From Pseudomonas sp. GM18 (GTDB taxonomy: Bacteria; Pseudomonadota; Gammaproteobacteria; Pseudomonadales; Pseudomonadaceae), in the NCBI RefSeq assembly GCF_000282195.1, contig NZ_AKJT01000007.1:26834-90833 (forward strand): a stretch of 64,000 nucleotides of DNA. Reading direction: 5' to 3'. Numbering within the stretch: position 1 is the stretch's first letter; each line of letters starts with the position of its first letter. The notes under the pieces were generated by a model, which saw nothing but the letters and a program-made list of their open reading frames with translations, did no database searches and had not been told where the DNA came from. The position numbers and the translations under genes were made by a program. Positions 60,750 through 64,000 of the stretch are shown here, in pieces.

Positions 60750-61700
60750 TCACTTATTACTCGCTGGCTGCGCAGCTATCAAGGAGTCAGTAATGTCCTC
60801 TTGTGCTCTCCCTCGGCCAATCAGCCAGCGTTGAAATGCCCGACATTGTGTTTTCTGCAAAGTGTTAGGGTGCCAACTCAGGTAATACGGCGAGGGAAGA
60901 GGCATGGCTCGCTGCCAAGGAATGATCAAGCGCCCTTCATCGATGTCACGGGCAATCATCGAAAACTGCGCCAGTACTATGCCTTGGTGATCGATGGCTG
61001 CTTGAATAGCCATGCTGGATGAAGAAAAACTTCGACGTATGGCAATCGTCTGCTCGACGGCAGCGCCTTCCAGCTCAAACCATTCGGCCCATGAGGGGGG
61101 TGAGTCAAATTTCGGCCGCGAATCGATTCGGATAAGTGGGTATTGAAGCAGATCACCAGCATGCTCCACATGGGCTGGATGGCCTAAAAGCGTCGGTGAA
61201 CATGCCGGCACCACACAATCGCGGAACAGTACAACGCTATGCCCGCCATATTGGCCTGGTTCGCCATAGCCTATACGAAAATCTGCGTTTTCCTCCTCCG
61301 AAGTATCCGCCAGAGTGCCATCTAGATAGATGTCGAGATCACCATTCTCACGCTGCCATTCGTAGGTAAGGGGCGCCAGCCACTTGGTCATGAGAGAAGG
61401 CAGGCCACTGACATACAAATTGTTGGGGTTTTTCGACCGCTCTACTTCGGAAACGGCGGCTCTCAACTCTTCAAATGCTATAGAACACCGCGCATGAAAA
61501 CGCTGGCCAATGGCGTTCAGCCGCAAGCGCTGTCCCTCCTTGACCGTCAAGCTCATGCCCAGCGCCTCATCAAGCAACTTCATCTGCTGACTCACGGCGC
61601 CCACAGAAATGTTCAATCGTTTTGCAGCTTGGGATATACCGCCGCAGTGACCAACGGTTTCGAATATTTGGAGGGCTCGTAAGGGCGGTAAACGACTCAT
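60750..61700 (-). CDS. LysR family transcriptional regulator (GcvA-like)
   Basis: 316 residues. The N-terminal helix-turn-helix (LPPLRALQIFETVGHCGGISQAAKRLNISVGAVSQQMKLLDEALG) is of the GcvA type, and the effector domain has the typical WLAPLTYEWQRENGDLDIYL segment. ATG 61700 agrees with family starts. It is divergent from the ammonia-lyase-like gene with a 173-bp gap, so it likely controls that gene. Effector unknown. Confidence 0.9.
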   Translation of the reverse strand: MSRLPPLRALQIFETVGHCGGISQAAKRLNISVGAVSQQMKLLDEALGMSLTVKEGQRLRLNAIGQRFHARCSIAFEELRAAVSEVERSKNPNNLYVSGLPSLMTKWLAPLTYEWQRENGDLDIYLDGTLADTSEEENADFRIGYGEPGQYGGHSVVLFRDCVVPACSPTLLGHPAHVEHAGDLLQYPLIRIDSRPKFDSPPSWAEWFELEGAAVEQTIAIRRSFSSSSMAIQAAIDHQGIVLAQFSMIARDIDEGRLIIPWQRAMPLPSPYYLSWHPNTLQKTQCRAFQRWLIGRGRAQEDITDSLIAAQPASNK

Positions 61701-61873
61701 GACGATGCGAAGGTCTCGAAAGCATTTTAAGTTTAGAAATTCTAATAAAACTGACAGAAATTGCCATATTTTCTTCATATAAAAATCGCTTTAGCCTTCT
61801 CCCACGCTCAATCGAGCGAAGGCCTGGCCGGTCCAGCCCCCCCTTCAACCATTTCGTTTCTCGGGAGTTCGCA

Positions 61874-63415
61874 ATGAAAGCTCATCCTCAACAGATCACT
61901 CAGGTAGTCCTCGGCGATAGAGAGCCCTCCATCGAAGAGTTTGTCGCGGTAGCCCGTTATTCGGCCAAGGTGTCGTTTTCCGAGACCTACAAGAACCGCG
62001 TGAAAAAGTCCCGTGGCCTGGTGGAGCGTTTCCTCGATGAGAATCGGCTGGTCTATGGGGTGACCACCGGGTTCGGCGATAACGTTCGGCATGTGATTTC
62101 GCCGCAGAATGCCAAGGAGCTCCAGGTCAATATCGTGCGCTCCCACGCCGTCGCCGTGGGCGAGCCGCTCAAGCGTGAGCAGGTTCGTGCGATCCAGTTG
62201 ATGGTTCTGATCAGCCTTGGCAAAGGTTTTTCGGGGGTGCGCCTGGAGTTGCTGGAGCTGATTGCCGCTCTGCTCAACAACGAAGTCGTGCCGTTTGCGC
62301 CTGGCGAGGGTTCGGTGGGCTATCTGGCCGTCGAGGGGCACCTGGCCTTGGTCCTGCTGGGCGAAGGCAAAGCCAGGGTCAATGGCGGCGAATGGGTGGA
62401 TGGCGCCACCGCACTGGAACAGGTCGGCCTGCAACCGACGGACCTGCAGTGCAAAGAAGGCCTGGCCATGCTCAATGGCACCATGTCGGTAACCGCCATC
62501 GCCATTCTGGCCCTCTACAACGCCATGCAAACCGCCTCGCTGGCTGACGTCACCGCGGCCCTCTCCCTTGAAGCGCTGAAAGGCACGATTCGGGCCTTCG
62601 ACCCGCGTTATCACTCGATCAAGGCACACAAGGAGCAGGCGCAAACCGCCAGGGATATAAAGGCGATGCTGCATGACAGCCAACTGATCGCCGAAAACAT
62701 CGACTACCGGCTTCAGGACGCCTACAGCCTGCGCGCCATTCCCCAGGTGCATGGTGCTTCGAAAAGATTCATCGATCACGCTCGGGAAAATATCGAGAAC
62801 GAAATTCACTCCTCGGGCGATAACCCTATCATCTACCCGCTTGAGGACGGCGACGGCATTGCCATCTCAGGCGCCAACTTCGACGGCAGCTACATCGGCA
62901 TGTCAGCGGATTCGTTGTGCGTGGCGCTGGCCAATCTGGCGAAGATTTCCGAGCGCCGTATCGACCGCATGGTCAACTCGCACTTCAGTGAAATGCCGGC
63001 CTTTCTGGTGCGCAACCCGGGCCTGAACAGCGGGTACATGATCCTTCAATACACCGCGGCTGGCCTGTATGCGGAAATGAAGGCGCTGTCATTCCCTTCC
63101 TCTGTCGACAGTTTCTCGACCTGCGCCAACCAGGAGGATCTGGTCAGCCTCGCTTATAACGCCGTCATCAAGGCTTACAAGGTTTCCGAAAAACTGGAGT
63201 CAGTGCTGGCCATTGAACTGCTGGTGGGTTGCCAGGCCCTGGACTTCCATGACGTGCGCAAGGCTTCCAGCGTCACCAAGGCGGTTTATGACCTGGTGCG
63301 TAGCCGCGTGCCAGTCGCCGACCATGATCGTGCCTTTTATTCTGACATGGTGAGTGTCACCGAACAGGTCCGTAGTGGTGAAATACTGGCAACAGTACAG
63401 AAAAACCTGGAGTAA
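61874..63415 (+). CDS. histidine/aromatic ammonia-lyase homologue lacking the MIO triad
   Basis: 513 residues with the full HAL/PAL fold and most active-site residues: Tyr61 (YGVTTGFG), Asn201 (LNGTMS), Tyr284 and Arg287 (QDAYSLR), and the NQED motif with Glu421. In true ammonia-lyases Ala-Ser-Gly cyclises to the electrophilic MIO group in GSVGASGDLAPL. Here the same place reads GSVG-Tyr150-Leu151-Ala152-VEGHLAL, so MIO cannot form. It is therefore unlikely to deaminate histidine by the usual route; I recall related HAL-like proteins with similar GYL sequences of unknown function. It lies upstream of hutU and divergent from a LysR gene. Confidence 0.85.
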   Translation: MKAHPQQITQVVLGDREPSIEEFVAVARYSAKVSFSETYKNRVKKSRGLVERFLDENRLVYGVTTGFGDNVRHVISPQNAKELQVNIVRSHAVAVGEPLKREQVRAIQLMVLISLGKGFSGVRLELLELIAALLNNEVVPFAPGEGSVGYLAVEGHLALVLLGEGKARVNGGEWVDGATALEQVGLQPTDLQCKEGLAMLNGTMSVTAIAILALYNAMQTASLADVTAALSLEALKGTIRAFDPRYHSIKAHKEQAQTARDIKAMLHDSQLIAENIDYRLQDAYSLRAIPQVHGASKRFIDHARENIENEIHSSGDNPIIYPLEDGDGIAISGANFDGSYIGMSADSLCVALANLAKISERRIDRMVNSHFSEMPAFLVRNPGLNSGYMILQYTAAGLYAEMKALSFPSSVDSFSTCANQEDLVSLAYNAVIKAYKVSEKLESVLAIELLVGCQALDFHDVRKASSVTKAVYDLVRSRVPVADHDRAFYSDMVSVTEQVRSGEILATVQKNLE

Positions 63416-63744
63416 ACAGGATGTACTCCAAGGCCCTCCTTCGACCGTGTCGTTGCATCTCGACGACGAAGGATAGCCTTGGAGCCGAGCCTGGATCTGC
63501 ATTGGTGCTGTCCAGTGCCCGTCCCTCCCCCTCGCCACAAATGCATTCGTTCCAGTTGTTTCCCATCGCGCACCGCTATCTCCCAAACTGTCACCGAGCG
63601 CCCCAGCGTGGCGCAATTTCATGTTCAAGTAACGGTCGTGACACTGCCGCAAAAATCCTCCGGAAGAAACGCCTCCCGCTAAACCTTTGTTTCAAACGCG
63701 TTTCAACCAAATCCCAAGCTTTATTGAACGATGAGCCATCAAGT

Positions 63745-63760
63745 TGGCCGCTTGATTGCA
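63745..63760 (+). promoter_or_regulatory. sigma-54 (-24/-12) promoter of hutU
   Basis: TGGCCGC-TTGA-TTGCA matches the sigma-54 consensus TGGCACG-N4-TTGCW at exact spacing (GG at 63746-63747, GC at 63758-63759). Transcription should start near 63771. hutU of fluorescent pseudomonads is known to use sigma-54 with CbrB or NtrC. Confidence 0.8.
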
Positions 63761-63764
63761 TATG

Positions 63765-63778
63765 CTTGTATGTACAAG
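63765..63778. promoter_or_regulatory. HutC-type operator over the hutU transcription start
   Basis: CTTGTA-TG-TACAAG is a perfect palindrome with a 2-base centre lying across the predicted start site. It resembles the GntR-family HutC sites that let urocanate relieve repression of hut genes. Confidence 0.72.
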
Positions 63779-63912
63779 TAAGCGCGTGTGCGCATGAGCA
63801 GCCAGAAAGATCGGCACACAGAACCTGTTTCCGCTTGTGACGGGCCTTCCCGCACACGCTCCCTCGCCCACTGCCCGGGCTGGTTTGGATTGATCGCAGA
63901 GGAGTCTTTTTC

Positions 63913-64000
63913 GTGACTGACAATATCCGGAAACCTACAAAGTACCGTGACGTAGAAATCCGCGCCGCCCGCGGCAATAAGCTGACCGCCAAGAGCTGGC
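63913..64000 (+). CDS. hutU: urocanate hydratase (3' partial)
   Basis: The first 29 codons are visible and run off the window. The N-terminus, TDNIRKPTKYRDVEIRAARG followed by NKLTAKSW, matches Pseudomonas HutU, which converts urocanate to imidazolone propionate in the second step of histidine breakdown. The start appears to be GTG 63913 with AGAGGAG (63898-63904) 8 bases upstream. Preceded by a sigma-54 promoter and a HutC-type operator. Confidence 0.9.
   Translation, partial: MTDNIRKPTKYRDVEIRAARGNKLTAKSW

Larger units (their letters stand above)
63416..63912. other. 497-bp upstream region of hutU
   Basis: No supported gene. It carries the sigma-54 promoter and HutC-type palindrome of hutU (63745-63778), with room upstream for NtrC/CbrB-type activator sites, which I could not place with confidence. 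Confidence 0.7.

Noticed and set aside
63421..63840. 139-codon open frame upstream of hutU
   Set aside because: It runs through the sigma-54 promoter and HutC-type operator, has no ribosome-binding site or domain features, and is rich in Ser, Pro and Cys as in non-coding DNA.

Overview
The window is chromosomal DNA from a Pseudomonas, most likely of the P. fluorescens group. This rests on the anthranilate dioxygenase operon, a 521-residue Aer-type receptor, the 3-mercaptopropionate dioxygenase, REP-type intergenic repeats, and a sigma-54/HutC-type promoter in front of hutU. All names come from reading motifs and remembered family sequences; no database search was possible. I saw no tRNA, rRNA, CRISPR array or intact insertion sequence.

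Layout. (1) 1-2.2 kb: end of a metal-uptake locus (ZnuA-like binding protein plus two exported proteins of the NikK/DUF4198 kind). (2) 2.2-5.3 kb: antABC, converting anthranilate to catechol, with a direct-repeat activator site in front and a strong terminator behind. (3) 5.4-9.8 kb: amino-acid ABC transporter operon ending in an FAD amine/amino-acid oxidase, with a divergent IclR regulator. (4) 10-12.5 kb: acetyltransferase, hydroxypyruvate-isomerase-like protein and a LysR regulator. (5) 12.6-15.5 kb: chromate resistance (chrB, chrA, and a separate ChrB C-terminal domain). (6) 15.8-17.3 kb: PAS-containing chemoreceptor. (7) 17.6-45.3 kb: a large organosulfur scavenging region, described below. 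(8) 45.5-60.3 kb: an accessory block of regulators (AraC, two GlxA-type, MarR, TetR, HxlR), NAD(P)-binding oxidoreductases, a DUF1326/DUF2182 pair, a carbonic anhydrase-like protein, a short-chain dehydrogenase remnant and a phage-integrase remnant. (9) 60.7-64 kb: LysR regulator, an ammonia-lyase homologue that lacks the MIO-forming triad, and the start of hutU.

The organosulfur region combines one SsuABC-like ABC transporter, three further SsuA-like binding proteins without their own permease, three TonB-dependent receptors, and a TonB-ExbB-ExbD set apparently co-transcribed with the ABC transporter. It also has two flavin-dependent (luciferase-like) monooxygenases, a DszC/SfnB-like acyl-CoA dehydrogenase-type flavoprotein, a thiol dioxygenase with a four-domain rhodanese, and an exported amine oxidase with an exported RidA. 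The simplest reading is uptake of sulfonates or sulfur-containing organic molecules across both membranes, oxidative C-S cleavage in the cytoplasm, and clean-up of sulfane sulfur and carbon skeletons. Several transcription units share promoter and leader sequence blocks, which suggests joint control, probably by sulfur starvation.

The points most worth following are the MIO-less lyase next to hutU, the shared leader element at 22.8, 31.1 and 37.2 kb, the dedicated TonB system, the exported oxidase/RidA pair, and the large perfect operator palindromes in the accessory block.
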